A stretch of 50,558 bases of DNA. Origin: a virus. The stretch is from positions 1 through 50,558 of IMG/VR virus record IMGVR_UViG_3300037360_000100, one strand, 5' to 3'. Position numbers and translations under genes: made by a program. Below, in pieces: positions 1 to 7,940 of this stretch (within the stretch, counting starts at the first letter, position 1; each line of letters begins with the position of its first letter). The notes under the pieces are model-generated. The model was given only the letters and a program-made list of their open reading frames with translations. It was not told the DNA's origin and did no database searches.

Positions 1-95
1 CAGCACTATCAAGCTGGTCGGAGAATTAGGTCCAGGGTACCCAGCGCCGTTGTCAAAGTTTGCGGCCGACCACTGGTACTTAACACCAGTCACAG
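1..95. repeat. 95-bp terminal overlap (same as 50464-50558)
   Basis: The first 95 bases equal the last 95 exactly. An internal copy sits at 50317-50411. Because the sequence lies inside a coding tandem repeat, the likeliest reading is a circular assembly closed at a repeat, not a physical terminal repeat of the virion DNA. Confidence 0.9.
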
Positions 96-123
96 TGTCC
101 ACAGCTTGGTGCACAACTGTCAT
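1..123 (-). CDS. Beta-propeller tail protein, N-terminal part (gene crosses the circular join)
   Basis: This is the first 41 codons of the gene that continues at 50463 and ends at 49381. The ATG (123..121) overlaps the TGA of the upstream 125-residue gene (ATGA). The frame runs off position 1 at a complete codon and continues exactly in frame into base 50463 once the 95-base terminal overlap is merged, giving a protein of about 401 residues. This part holds the first copy of a 49-residue repeat (motif KYQWSAANFDNGAGYPGPN); the second copy follows after the join. The function of the repeat is unknown; its position in the tail block suggests virion attachment or oligomerisation of the propeller (inference). 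Confidence 0.75.
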   Translation of the reverse strand, partial: MTVVHQAVDTVTGVKYQWSAANFDNGAGYPGPNSPTSLIVL

Positions 124-497
124 GCGACTAGGCTCACTGTACGTATGGCCGAAACGCCGCTATCCCCTACAAATTGGGCAACAACCTGGTACAGCACACC
201 CGAAGCGAAGGCGTAGAACGCTGTGAGGTAAATTTGCTCTGTCGCGGCTGTGACGTAGACTTCGCAGTCCGTCGCGATGCCGTCGGCGAACAGTTGGACC
301 AACAGTGTAGCCGTTCCGAAGTTGCAGGCAGACACAGCGAGCCGAGCGGTCACCGGGGTGGGCACGGTAAATGCGCCGAACACCACAAATGGGGCGTTCG
401 AAGTGTACAGGACGGGCTCGTATGCGCCAGACGCATAAGCGCAAACTATCTCGTTCACAGGTACGACGCTGGTCGCGTATCCGGTAAGCGTGGTCAT
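120..497 (-). CDS. Tail protein of unknown function, 125 aa
   Basis: A 125-residue protein rich in small, beta-prone residues (Ala, Val, Thr, Tyr), with no motif I recognise. Its ATG overlaps the TGA of the baseplate J-like gene (ATGA), and its own TGA overlaps the ATG of the beta-propeller gene, so it is translationally coupled on both sides. The place between baseplate J and a putative host-contact protein suggests a small baseplate or fibre-base protein (inference from position only). Confidence 0.7.
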   Translation of the reverse strand: MTTLTGYATSVVPVNEIVCAYASGAYEPVLYTSNAPFVVFGAFTVPTPVTARLAVSACNFGTATLLVQLFADGIATDCEVYVTAATEQIYLTAFYAFASGVLYQVVAQFVGDSGVSAIRTVSLVA

Positions 498-1672
498 GGT
501 GTCACCGTAATGTTGGCCGCGGCAAAGGTTGCGATTTGGAATGCGCCTAGTGCAATGTTTGTGGTGCCTGTGGGAGGCGAGCCAACGTCTAACGCGAAAG
601 AGTTCACATCAACCACGCCGCCCAAAGCCAGGGCGGACGCCTCGGCCTTCAAGGCGCGAACCGGCGTACCCGGCGCCGCAAGCTGGGTCAAGGCCGTGGC
701 TACAGCTTCGGCCACGGCGGTCGAACCGACGTAGCCCGTCGTAGTTATAAGGCTATACGATAGGTAGATTGGAACCTGCTCGACGGGCGTGTAGCTGACC
801 GTGCGAAGCACGCCGGTCGTATCCGTGTAGCTGATTGCTGTGGTGCCATAGGTCCCTACACCAGCAGGCTTGCCTTCCCAAATAGTCTGAGCCAGGGCTG
901 GTATACTCACCAGGGCAGATGCGTAAACAACGGGCGCAATCGTGTGCGGCGGTAGGCCATTTGCGTCCGTGGTTGCACCGGTGTTTTCGAGCACGTAGCT
1001 CGAAACAACCTCGGGCAGTGCGTCAATGTCGGCCTGCAGTGCAAGTGTGGTCGTGCTGCCGGTGCGCGCCAGCTCGGATTCGCGCAGCAGTCGTGTCTGT
1101 GTGTCGTCGAAAACCAGATGGCCGAGCACGCCCGGGGCCGTGTTGCCGATCGAAGTCCAGCCCGAAATAGGCGCGGAAATCTGCAGACTGCCAACGGGTA
1201 CCGAAATCGGACTGCTATCCACGCACGCAAACGTAACGTCAAATGTGCCGTCACTTGGCGCCGTAAAGTCTGCCGCGGGCGTAAGCTGAACGTCCGGGAA
1301 GCCTGCCACGTTGGCCAGCGCCGTACCCGCCGCAAGCACCGTACCCGACGTGAGCGTGCACTGAGCAACCACGACGGTCGGGGCCGCGCCTGGACGCACG
1401 GTGCCGTCGAGTTTGCAAATATCGTCCAGAAGGTCGGCTTCCGCGTTATCTGGATTGTTCGCGTCGTGAACAACTTGTAGCGCTTCCCAGGCCAATGCGT
1501 ACTGGCGTGCGCGGATGCCAGCGGTTTGGCCCTCGGGTGCATCAGCGTCGAGATCAAGCCCTGGGTCCACAACGGCAAGCAAATCAGCGGTTTCGTCCGC
1601 TAGAATGTCCTCGATTGTGGGGGCGTAGAAACCGCTTGGCTGCACGCCCCAAAGGCTTTTGTCTACCGTCAT
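494..1672 (-). CDS. Baseplate wedge protein, gpJ-like
   Basis: A 392-residue protein with the layout of baseplate J-like proteins (P2 gpJ, Mu gp47 family): N-terminal segment on entry into the baseplate (about 1-120), central beta-rich part with TSGTVLAAGT-type turns, then a C-terminal alpha/beta section (VAEAVATALTQLAAPGTPV). These proteins form the wedges around the tail hub of contractile tails. It follows the gp25-like gene with an ATGA overlap at 1669-1672, the usual W-J order. Length is normal for the family. Confidence 0.8.
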   Translation of the reverse strand: MTVDKSLWGVQPSGFYAPTIEDILADETADLLAVVDPGLDLDADAPEGQTAGIRARQYALAWEALQVVHDANNPDNAEADLLDDICKLDGTVRPGAAPTVVVAQCTLTSGTVLAAGTALANVAGFPDVQLTPAADFTAPSDGTFDVTFACVDSSPISVPVGSLQISAPISGWTSIGNTAPGVLGHLVFDDTQTRLLRESELARTGSTTTLALQADIDALPEVVSSYVLENTGATTDANGLPPHTIAPVVYASALVSIPALAQTIWEGKPAGVGTYGTTAISYTDTTGVLRTVSYTPVEQVPIYLSYSLITTTGYVGSTAVAEAVATALTQLAAPGTPVRALKAEASALALGGVVDVNSFALDVGSPPTGTTNIALGAFQIATFAAANITVTP

Positions 1673-2034
1673 ACTGGCACCGGGCTAGAAACTACTTCAC
1701 TTAGCTTAGCACCGGTCTGGTAGATGGCCACATAGGCGAGGGAAAGCGTCCTAGTGGCCGGAGTGAAAGCTGATTCGACGCTGGTTACACCCACAATGCC
1801 GGGGACTTTGAGGAGCTCGGCTCTAAAAAGCGCCCGGATGAGGTCCAGATTGGGGTTCTTAACGAATACTTCGGTGAACCACGGGACGCCCAGGCTTTGG
1901 TCGAGGAACCACTCGCCTAGGAAAAGTTTGAAGCGCTGGCGGATTTTCTGCGCGGCGTACTCTGGACCCGTAAGGGTCTCGAACTTGCCGGTCGAAAGGT
2001 CCAGGTCACCAGCGGGAACGGTTCGGCCAATCAT
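1669..2034 (-). CDS. Baseplate wedge protein, gp25/gpW-like
   Basis: A 121-residue protein. The pattern GKFETLTGPEYAAQKIRQRF followed by LGEWFLDQSLGVPWF is the classic signature of gp25-like baseplate proteins (T4 gp25, P2 gpW), which link the wedge to the sheath and hub. The ATG overlaps the TGA of the spike gene. The position before the J-like gene is canonical for contractile tails. Confidence 0.85.
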   Translation of the reverse strand: MIGRTVPAGDLDLSTGKFETLTGPEYAAQKIRQRFKLFLGEWFLDQSLGVPWFTEVFVKNPNLDLIRALFRAELLKVPGIVGVTSVESAFTPATRTLSLAYVAIYQTGAKLSEVVSSPVPV

Positions 2035-2570
2035 TTCGCTTCCACCTCAGCCGTGCCGACCAGGGTCGGGGCTACAAATGTAAGGGGGTTTCCGCCAGCC
2101 GTCGCGGTTTGCAGGGCCGTGACAAGGGCTTGCACGTCGCTCAGCAGGGCCAGCGGTGCAGCGCCGGACGCCCTACCTGGGCGTACAAAAGGGAACGCTA
2201 GGCAAGAGGACAGTCCGAAACGCGATAAATCGCCAGGTTGCGTGGCGTCGGCGCCGTCCAGGAATTCCGCCGCACTGGCTTCGTTGACCAACAATAAGAC
2301 GCTGTCCCCCTGCTTGAGTGCGATTTGAACGAACGATCGCTCCGTTCCGTAAGCCAATACTGGAACTTTTGGAACAGCTGGCAGGGGTTCATAGGCTACC
2401 TCGTTGTCTACCGTCAACACGGCTCGGGAAGGTCCGGGTTGAATGTCGGCGGTGTTGTCGCTCGAATTAAATGCAATCACCGTGCCCACCAGCGCCGTGT
2501 GCACGTTCGTCAGCCGGGCGTCAAGGGCGCGGCGAATCAGCTCAGCTAGGTCTGGGTCTTGGGTGGGCAT
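2031..2570 (-). CDS. Baseplate spike protein, Gp138 N-terminal (OB-fold) family
   Basis: A 179-residue protein. The segment GTVIAFNSSDNTADIQPG then KVPVLAYG and QGDSVLLLVNE matches the OB-fold domain of Gp138/gp5-like tail spikes. Such proteins sit at the tail tip and puncture the outer membrane. The C-terminal part after about residue 140 is short (LTFVAPTLVGTAEVEAK), so this spike has little or no beta-helical needle of its own and may need a separate tip protein (inference). Confidence 0.75.
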   Translation of the reverse strand: MPTQDPDLAELIRRALDARLTNVHTALVGTVIAFNSSDNTADIQPGPSRAVLTVDNEVAYEPLPAVPKVPVLAYGTERSFVQIALKQGDSVLLLVNEASAAEFLDGADATQPGDLSRFGLSSCLAFPFVRPGRASGAAPLALLSDVQALVTALQTATAGGNPLTFVAPTLVGTAEVEAK

Positions 2571-2576
2571 TTGTGC

Positions 2577-3458
2577 TCAGTAGCGCTTAGCTTCGATCTC
2601 GTGGTACCAATCGGGCCCGTGACTATGTCCCTCGGTGATGATCTTCTCTACTCTAAATTGACCTTGAATTTGCCTGGAGTCAACAACTACCAGTCGGCCG
2701 CAAGTCAGGCCTGGAATCATAAGGGTCTTGGCCTTCAGCACGCCGTTCCCATCTACGTTCGGGCTGCCAATCAAACCGGTGCCGGACGTAAGTTTGATGG
2801 CCTTTTGCGCCAGGGCCGTGTTCAAGTCCGTAAATTGCACCACACCGTCCTGAATGCTCCACTCAAGGTTTGCCGATCGGCAAATGTCGTTCAGCGCCAT
2901 GGCCGCGGAACCGCTCAGCACCAGCCCGCGCGTGTAGACGGTCGCGTTGCCCTGCAACTGCAGGGTGGACGCCACGCTGGCCAAGTTGCCGTTGCCGAGG
3001 CCAAGGGCCTTGACGGCGGCTGCGAGGGCCGTGCGCACCGGGGTTTTGTATCCGAACGCCTGTGAGATACGGGCGGTGCGGAAAGCCCGCTCCCCATCGC
3101 CCGATGTGATAGCTGTAATCCAATCGGGCCCGGTCAACTCGGAGTCAACCGTACGCAGATCCCCCAGAAAAATCAGGCTGGCGCCGTCCTCGGCGTACCC
3201 GGCCTCGAGACGCACGGAGACCGAGCCCTTGACGTTTGGACTGGTCTTACCCTTATGCTTGGCCTTCTTTCCGACGAGCTTGCCAGGGGCCAGTTCTTGA
3301 AGCTGGCCACGGTGGTTTTCGTCCAGGTTGTAGACCTCAATGAGAACCTTGTTTGGCTCAGGCTTGATTGACTTTTCGACCCTGAAATGGATCGCGAACG
3401 CGTCAACCTGAAGGGTTGAAACGGTCAAGGCCCAGCGGCGGTCGAAAAGGGCGCCCAT
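2577..3458 (-). CDS. Baseplate hub protein (gp27/gpD-like)
   Basis: A 293-residue protein located between the plug protein and the spike, the usual hub position. The N-terminus (FDRRWALTVSTLQVDAFAIHF, given here in part) and the block KVLIEVYNLDENHR resemble phage hub proteins that measure the tube end and hold the spike trimer. No enzymatic motif is seen. The ATG follows the TAA of the 89-residue gene directly. Assignment rests on context and general resemblance, not on catalytic residues. Confidence 0.7.
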   Translation of the reverse strand: MGALFDRRWALTVSTLQVDAFAIHFRVEKSIKPEPNKVLIEVYNLDENHRGQLQELAPGKLVGKKAKHKGKTSPNVKGSVSVRLEAGYAEDGASLIFLGDLRTVDSELTGPDWITAITSGDGERAFRTARISQAFGYKTPVRTALAAAVKALGLGNGNLASVASTLQLQGNATVYTRGLVLSGSAAMALNDICRSANLEWSIQDGVVQFTDLNTALAQKAIKLTSGTGLIGSPNVDGNGVLKAKTLMIPGLTCGRLVVVDSRQIQGQFRVEKIITEGHSHGPDWYHEIEAKRY

Positions 3459-3728
3459 TTAGGCCAACGTAAGGTTTTTTGATTCGATGTAGTACCGCAG
3501 ACCAGAGCTGTGCTCTTCAACTTCAAAGCTGTGCCCATGGTCTCTGCCTATCACGCGTCCTTCTATTCCCGTGTTTGACTTCACACGCATATTTGGCTTC
3601 AACGAGGCCTCGTGTGTAGCCTGCGCCAGGTAACTAGCCCGTTCGGTTGTGTGCCCTCTAACGCCTGAGCCTTCTCCGCCGTCAAGGTTCAGAGCCCGCG
3701 CCGCAATTTGTGCTTCCTGTCCGTTCAT
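3459..3728 (-). CDS. Small protein with GGEGSGV-GHTTE tag, 89 aa
   Basis: The start is the ATG at 3728, overlapping the TGA of the plug gene (ATGA) with AAGGA just upstream. Residues about 10-29 carry ALNLDGGEGSGVRGHTTE, a motif nearly identical to one in the unrelated 116-residue protein at 4901-5251. The rest (MRVKSNTGIEGRVIGRDHGHSFEVEE) looks like a small beta-barrel (SH3/KOW-like impression only). It is inserted between plug and hub genes, an unusual place for an accessory gene. The shared tag may mark proteins for the virion or for processing (inference). Confidence 0.75.
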   Translation of the reverse strand: MNGQEAQIAARALNLDGGEGSGVRGHTTERASYLAQATHEASLKPNMRVKSNTGIEGRVIGRDHGHSFEVEEHSSGLRYYIESKNLTLA

Positions 3729-4054
3729 GGTGTTCCTTCCGGTATATATTCTAGCACGCACCGAAGGCCCTCGCCAAGCTCCAAAAACCCTGGCGGGTCG
3801 TTTGACGCGCCTGAGGTCATGCACCAGATCTCGCCCGTCGGTACGCCCGCGCGGCCGTGGTAGTAGTGCAGCAGGGGCCAGTTAACGACTAGCTTCATGG
3901 GACCGACCAGGACGTCGCCCGTGGTGTTGAGCAATCGGAGGTACCAGCGAGCTTCCCGCGTGCTCCAACGGAAGTCAAGCTGGAAGTCCGTGCCGTCGAG
4001 GTTAACCCGTTGGCTGTAGAAGGCTGTGCCGTCGGAAAGTGTAGGGATAATCAC
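3725..4054 (-). CDS. Baseplate plug family protein
   Basis: A 109-residue protein whose pattern (NLDGTDFQLDFRWSTREARW, then LRLLNTTGDVLVGPMKLV) is typical of the small baseplate plug proteins of contractile phages (Pam3 gp18-like; DUF6983). These close the tube end in the baseplate. GTG start with AGAGGAG upstream. A 25-bp duplication in the preceding gene has separated this start from what would have been a GTGA stop-start overlap. Confidence 0.75.
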   Translation of the reverse strand: MIIPTLSDGTAFYSQRVNLDGTDFQLDFRWSTREARWYLRLLNTTGDVLVGPMKLVVNWPLLHYYHGRAGVPTGEIWCMTSGASNDPPGFLELGEGLRCVLEYIPEGTP

Positions 4055-4063
4055 GAGACTCCT

Positions 4064-4894
4064 CTAAACAGCGCCAAGGCCGCCGTAACGTACCAGCGCC
4101 AAGGCCGCCGTAACGTACGCGCGTTGCTGCTCCTCGGTCACGTTCGCTGTTACCTTGGGGGATTTCGTGCCAGCGCTTTTCTTCAGCTGACCTGATGGCT
4201 CCAAGGGCTTGGGCGCTGTGACCGTCAGGCTGTTCACGATACGAACCTCTTTGAGACTCAAACCGAAGGGTGCGCCCTCGCCGTCGTCCGTCTTGCGGGG
4301 TACCTGCAGGCCGTTGTCCGCGAAAACCATGTTGTCGTAGACTTTCAGGTCAGTGCTTACCGTCATTAGAACGCCAGTGTCATAGGCTTTCTCGAGAAGT
4401 GCAAAGGTCTCGTTGACACGGCTGGTCCAGTTTGGCCACGCCCAGACGTTTGCTTGCACGGTCGTTTGCGCCGCGGGGTCCTTTACACGCAAATTGGCCT
4501 GCGTGCCTTGGTCGAACCCAAGGGCGCCGGCCAGGGCGTTGAAACCCGCGCTCACCAGGGCGTGTGCATTCGCGCGCAGAGGACTGCCCGGCACGTCTAG
4601 CTTGGTAAGCTCGCTGTGCCAGCTCGATTCGGCCGGCACGCTAAGGCCGTGCAACCCCAGCTCGGGTGCAGCGCCCGCGCCCAGAAGGTTCTGCGGCAAG
4701 GGTGTGTCTGAAACGTACCCCTCAATTTGAAGGGTCTTGGGCTTACGCCGGACGTTGTCTGAAATGTCCGGGCCGTCCTCGACCGGAAACTCGGTGACTT
4801 CCGTGGCCATACCGTGGGTCTCGGTGTCGTAGACGTCAAGCTGGACCACGTCCGTGGTGCCGTCCTTGTTTTGCCAGAGAATATTGAGGGGCAT
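4064..4894 (-). CDS. Dit-like baseplate protein
   Basis: A 276-residue protein. The N-terminal block (VVQLDVYDTETHGMATEVTE, FPVEDGPDISDNVRRKP, LQIEGYVSDTP) is characteristic of Dit-like phage tail proteins that join tube and baseplate hub. The middle (TFALLEKAYDTGVLMTVSTDL) also fits. The last residues are unusual: a perfect 25-bp tandem duplication shifts the frame, so the end reads LVRYGGLGAV instead of the LFRGVS end predicted without it. Confidence 0.75.
   Translation of the reverse strand: MPLNILWQNKDGTTDVVQLDVYDTETHGMATEVTEFPVEDGPDISDNVRRKPKTLQIEGYVSDTPLPQNLLGAGAAPELGLHGLSVPAESSWHSELTKLDVPGSPLRANAHALVSAGFNALAGALGFDQGTQANLRVKDPAAQTTVQANVWAWPNWTSRVNETFALLEKAYDTGVLMTVSTDLKVYDNMVFADNGLQVPRKTDDGEGAPFGLSLKEVRIVNSLTVTAPKPLEPSGQLKKSAGTKSPKVTANVTEEQQRAYVTAALALVRYGGLGAV
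4070..4119. repeat. 25-bp perfect tandem duplication
   Basis: Bases 4070-4094 and 4095-4119 are identical. It lies at the 3' end of the Dit-like gene. The unit is not a multiple of three, so it changes the C-terminus and moves the stop. Confidence 0.95.
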
Positions 4895-4900
4895 TAGACC

Positions 4901-5251
4901 CTACACGAAAACGCTGTGCTTATTGGCCAAGGCGCGCCGTCGGCTCTCATGTTCGCCGTGCGCTTCATTGACCATGCTTGAGCGCCAGCTTTCTGCACGC
5001 GACTGTGCGCTCTTGTCCTTGCCCGCCGCGGCTTTCAGCTCGTCGGCTTTTGCGTTAACTGCAGCGATCTTGGAATCGCGCTCCGATTCTGACTTTGCTT
5101 TACCTTTAGCGTAAGCCGCTAGAGCTTTCTCCCGAGCGGCCGCCAGCCCGCCTGACTTTTCTGTTGTGTGTCCTTTGACACCAGAGCCTTCCCCGCCGTC
5201 TAAGTTCAGGGCGTGAAACGCTAGATCGATTTCTGCTTGATTTTTGAACAT
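4901..5251 (-). CDS. GGEGSGV-GHTTE-tagged charged helical protein, 116 aa
   Basis: Residues about 13-31 hold ALNLDGGEGSGVKGHTTEK, shared with the protein at 3459-3728. After it come about 80 residues rich in Ala, Lys, Glu and Arg (AAAREKALAAYAKGKAKSESE, here near the length limit), predicted helical or coiled coil. It lies between the tape measure and the Dit-like gene, normally a tight pair. The tag being common to two otherwise unlike proteins points to a targeting or cleavage signal (inference). No known function. Confidence 0.75.
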   Translation of the reverse strand: MFKNQAEIDLAFHALNLDGGEGSGVKGHTTEKSGGLAAAREKALAAYAKGKAKSESERDSKIAAVNAKADELKAAAGKDKSAQSRAESWRSSMVNEAHGEHESRRRALANKHSVFV

Positions 5252-5255
5252 GTTC

Positions 5256-6851
5256 TTACTCTACCGCCGGTTCAAGGGCGTAAATGTCAGCTCTGTTGCC
5301 TGCGCTCTTTTGTCGGGCCCTTTCGACCGCGGACCCCACGGCTTTAGCCTGCGCGTCGGTCGAGCCGGGCATTAGGCTTATGGTCGTAGTTGACTTGTCC
5401 GTAAAGTACTGTGGCTGGCTCAGGTAACTGGGCATGTTGGTGGCTGCTGTTGCTACGCCCATACCCGGTCCGAGCTGCACCGCTTTACCAGCGCCTGAGG
5501 CTTGGTCTGCTTCCGCTTGCGCATTGTCCGCACGTGCCTTGGCGGCCGCGCCGCGAATTCGGTCAAAGTCTGACCCGTTGGCTTCGAACTGCGCCGCCAG
5601 CTCTGCGTCGGCTACGCCATATTCCGCGTCACGTTGGGCCGTAATCTTGGCAACCATCTTGTCGCCTGCGTCTGAGCCAGCAATCCCGGCCATAGCACGG
5701 GCCGGTAGAATGGCCAGCATCTTGGCGGCGTAAGCGATCCACGAGCCCAGGCGTTCAAACTGGCTAACAAGCCACGCAATCGCGGCCGCACCGGCACTTC
5801 CGGCGAACGTAGCCAGACCATCTTTGAAGAGCTGCCAGCTGGCCGTCATGGCCTGGACGTCCTCAACGAACGCCTTGGCCGCGCCCGGGCCAAAGAAGTG
5901 ATCAATCAGAGTACCGGAAAGGCTCTCATCACCCTGAAACAGGCCCATGAGATCTTCAGCCACGAGGGCCAGCAGAATGAACCCGGCAGTCGAAAGGGCC
6001 AGCTTTGCCAGCATGGGCCCGAACATGGTGGCAATGGCACGAAGGCCGCCAACCAGGACAGCAACAAATCCAGCCATGCCGATCCGGCCTAGGTCCAACT
6101 CCGAGCGCATTTCCGTGATTTTGTGGATCACGGCCGTGGCTTTATCGGTCAGCCACGTGAATGCAGGGACCAGTTTCTCTGTAATCATGACAGAGAACGA
6201 CCGCCAGCTCATCTGCAGGCGTACGCTGGCTTCGTGGTACTTGTCCGCGGCTTGGATGTACTCGCCCGTGAAACCGCCTCCAAGCTTTTCGACTTCTTCG
6301 CGCAGCTCGCGGATACCGGCCTCGCCCTTCTTCATGAGGGGCAGCAACTGCGCGCCGCCGCGGCCGAAGATTTTCATAGCCGTGGCGGTCTGTTCGGCTG
6401 GGTCTTTAATGTCCCCAATCGCGCCTGCGACCTCGATGAAAGCTTCCGTGGTCTCTTTTTTAGCTAGTTCTTTCTGGTCCAGACCCAGCTTAGCGTACGC
6501 GGCACCCGCGCCCTGTGCACCGGCGCCTGAGGCGAACATGCTGCGCTGCAGACGCATCAAGCCCATACTGAGGGCATCAACCGGTACCTCGCTGGCCTCG
6601 GCTGCGAATTGGAGACTTTGAAGCTTTTCGGCCGTGGTGCCCGCAATGATTGCGGCGTGATTCAGTTGTAACGCGCCCTCAATGGTCTTCTCGACAAACT
6701 CTTTGACCTCGTACGCGGCGAACGCTTCCCCGACGCTGCGCCCTAGGTGGCGCAGACTTTCGATCATATGCCCGACGCCCGCTTCACCCTTGTTAAGTTC
6801 AGCGTGGTCAATTTCGTACCCGAAGCTGGCGAGAATTTCCCTTAAAGCCAC
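5256..6851 (-). CDS. Tape measure protein
   Basis: A 531-residue protein directly after the frameshifted tail chaperones. Helical N-terminus (HLGRSVGEAFAAYEVKEFVEK), the segment AATAMKIFGRGG typical of short tape measures, hydrophobic stretches around residues 255-310 and Ala-rich helices to the end. It sets tail length by spanning the tube. At the rule of thumb of about 0.15 nm per residue, a short contractile tail near 80 nm is expected. GTG start. Confidence 0.8.
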   Translation of the reverse strand: MALREILASFGYEIDHAELNKGEAGVGHMIESLRHLGRSVGEAFAAYEVKEFVEKTIEGALQLNHAAIIAGTTAEKLQSLQFAAEASEVPVDALSMGLMRLQRSMFASGAGAQGAGAAYAKLGLDQKELAKKETTEAFIEVAGAIGDIKDPAEQTATAMKIFGRGGAQLLPLMKKGEAGIRELREEVEKLGGGFTGEYIQAADKYHEASVRLQMSWRSFSVMITEKLVPAFTWLTDKATAVIHKITEMRSELDLGRIGMAGFVAVLVGGLRAIATMFGPMLAKLALSTAGFILLALVAEDLMGLFQGDESLSGTLIDHFFGPGAAKAFVEDVQAMTASWQLFKDGLATFAGSAGAAAIAWLVSQFERLGSWIAYAAKMLAILPARAMAGIAGSDAGDKMVAKITAQRDAEYGVADAELAAQFEANGSDFDRIRGAAAKARADNAQAEADQASGAGKAVQLGPGMGVATAATNMPSYLSQPQYFTDKSTTTISLMPGSTDAQAKAVGSAVERARQKSAGNRADIYALEPAVE

Positions 6852-6854
6852 GGG

Positions 6855-7504
6855 TTAACGCCCCCTAGCCGCGTTCTGGACGGCTATTTTCTTAGCTTTT
6901 GCCTGTGCTGCCATCTCAAGGTCCTCTTGGAAATCTAGCACCAAATGAAATTGCAACAAGTCGGCCAGACTGTAAACAGTCCGCAGCTCGTGCAACGAGC
7001 ACAAGGGCGGCTCAGCGCGGCACGGGCGCCAGAGGTCCCAGTCGAGACCTGGTGGTACAGCTAGTTCTACAGTTTCGGCTGTGCGTCGGCTTTTTTGGCG
7101 CCTAGCCCGGCCAACATCCCGAATAAAAAATCAACCATTCCGTTGATGCGAACGAGCTCGACCAGCCATTCGGTGAGCTGCGTATAGCGACCCGTAAAGT
7201 GGTCGTCAAAGGCATCGCCTTTAAGGTGGTCCTCACCACCCGCGCGTAGGGCAAACGTCGCTTGGCCAAAGGCTTCGCAGAGCTCGTCCAGCAGGCTTTG
7301 GTCCAGCCCTTGAATCGCGCCTGCAACGAAGCCAAGCCCAGCCATGGCGCTGTTGTCCAGGCCAGCAGAAAGCCCGTTAAGGCCCTGGCCAAAAGCTTTC
7401 ATAAGCTTCAGGTACAAGGCACGGCCTTGTGTTGCCGGGAGTAGGGTCGTGCGGTACTTCTGTCCGCGGACCTCAAAGGTCTTAATTTGGGGTTTACCCG
7501 ACAT
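6855..7504 (-). CDS. Tail assembly chaperone, -1 frameshift product (gpGT-like)
   Basis: The zero-frame chaperone ends at 7067. Shifting -1 at the run of six A (7096..7091, codons GCC AAA AAA GCC) opens a frame without stops down to the TAA at 6857..6855, adding about 80 residues (including WDLWRPCRAEP, LHELRTVYSLADLLQFH, DLEMAAQAKAK). It ends four bases before the tape measure start. The gene order, the slippery run and the open frame match the conserved G/GT chaperone frameshift of long-tailed phages. The heptamer is C AAA AAA, so P-site re-pairing is imperfect. Confidence 0.75.
7067..7504 (-). CDS. Tail assembly chaperone (gpG-like)
   Basis: A 145-residue protein between tube and tape measure. 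It begins with QIKTFEVRGQKYRTTLLPAT, followed by helical segments (GLDQSLLDELCEAFGQATF) and DDHFTGRYTQLTEWLVELV, the form of tail assembly chaperones in sheath-tube phages. The ATG overlaps the stop of the tube gene. It also supplies the N-terminal part of the frameshift product. Confidence 0.8.
   Translation of the reverse strand: MSGKPQIKTFEVRGQKYRTTLLPATQGRALYLKLMKAFGQGLNGLSAGLDNSAMAGLGFVAGAIQGLDQSLLDELCEAFGQATFALRAGGEDHLKGDAFDDHFTGRYTQLTEWLVELVRINGMVDFLFGMLAGLGAKKADAQPKL
7091..7096 (-). other. Candidate -1 ribosomal frameshift site (A6 run)
   Basis: Six consecutive A on the minus strand, 24 bases before the zero-frame stop of the chaperone. The -1 frame is open across the site and through to 6855. 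Confidence 0.65.
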
Positions 7505-7938
7505 TAGTGCCCGCCAGTCAGTTGGTTAGGACTTGCGCAGATGATAACCCAGTCCACGTCGCCTTCTTCCGCGCCGACCTTCCACGGGGGCGCACCTTCA
7601 ATAAATGCCTCGGTATCCTCTATAATGTAATTTCCGTTGCGGTCTTTGCCCATGATGGGGGCTACGCAAATTCCGCCGGGGGTGTTGACGTCCAGGTTGT
7701 GCAGCACGCTAAGAGTCGTGTTCACGGCCGCGCACTGGCGCAGGTGGACGGTCAACTTGCCACCCGGTTTCTTCATTTGCGATCGGGTCGCCCCGCCGCC
7801 AATGCCCTTGCGCAGCTTGTAGTCAGGCGCCAGTTGCTCGAATTCGAAAAAGGAATCCGGGCCGATAGCATCTTCGTCGAGCTCAATGCCCGCAAAATTG
7901 AGGCTGAAATCCGCGGCGGACCAAACTTGCATCGTCAT
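7504..7938 (-). CDS. Tail tube protein (DUF3277 type)
   Basis: A 144-residue protein right after the sheath gene. It has DFSLNFAGIELDEDAIGPD, GGKLTVHLRQCAAVN and the end GDVDWVIICASPNQLTGG, the layout of DUF3277 tube proteins. It polymerises as stacked hexamers to form the inner tube. Position and length fit. Confidence 0.85.
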   Translation of the reverse strand: MTMQVWSAADFSLNFAGIELDEDAIGPDSFFEFEQLAPDYKLRKGIGGGATRSQMKKPGGKLTVHLRQCAAVNTTLSVLHNLDVNTPGGICVAPIMGKDRNGNYIIEDTEAFIEGAPPWKVGAEEGDVDWVIICASPNQLTGGH

Positions 7939-7940
7939 GA

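Noticed and set aside
174-734. Rightward 186-codon frame at the left end
   Set aside because: Antisense to the J-like gene and its neighbour, no start signals.
5947-6621. 224-codon rightward frame inside the tape measure gene
   Set aside because: Antisense to a well-supported gene, no ribosome site, low-complexity composition.
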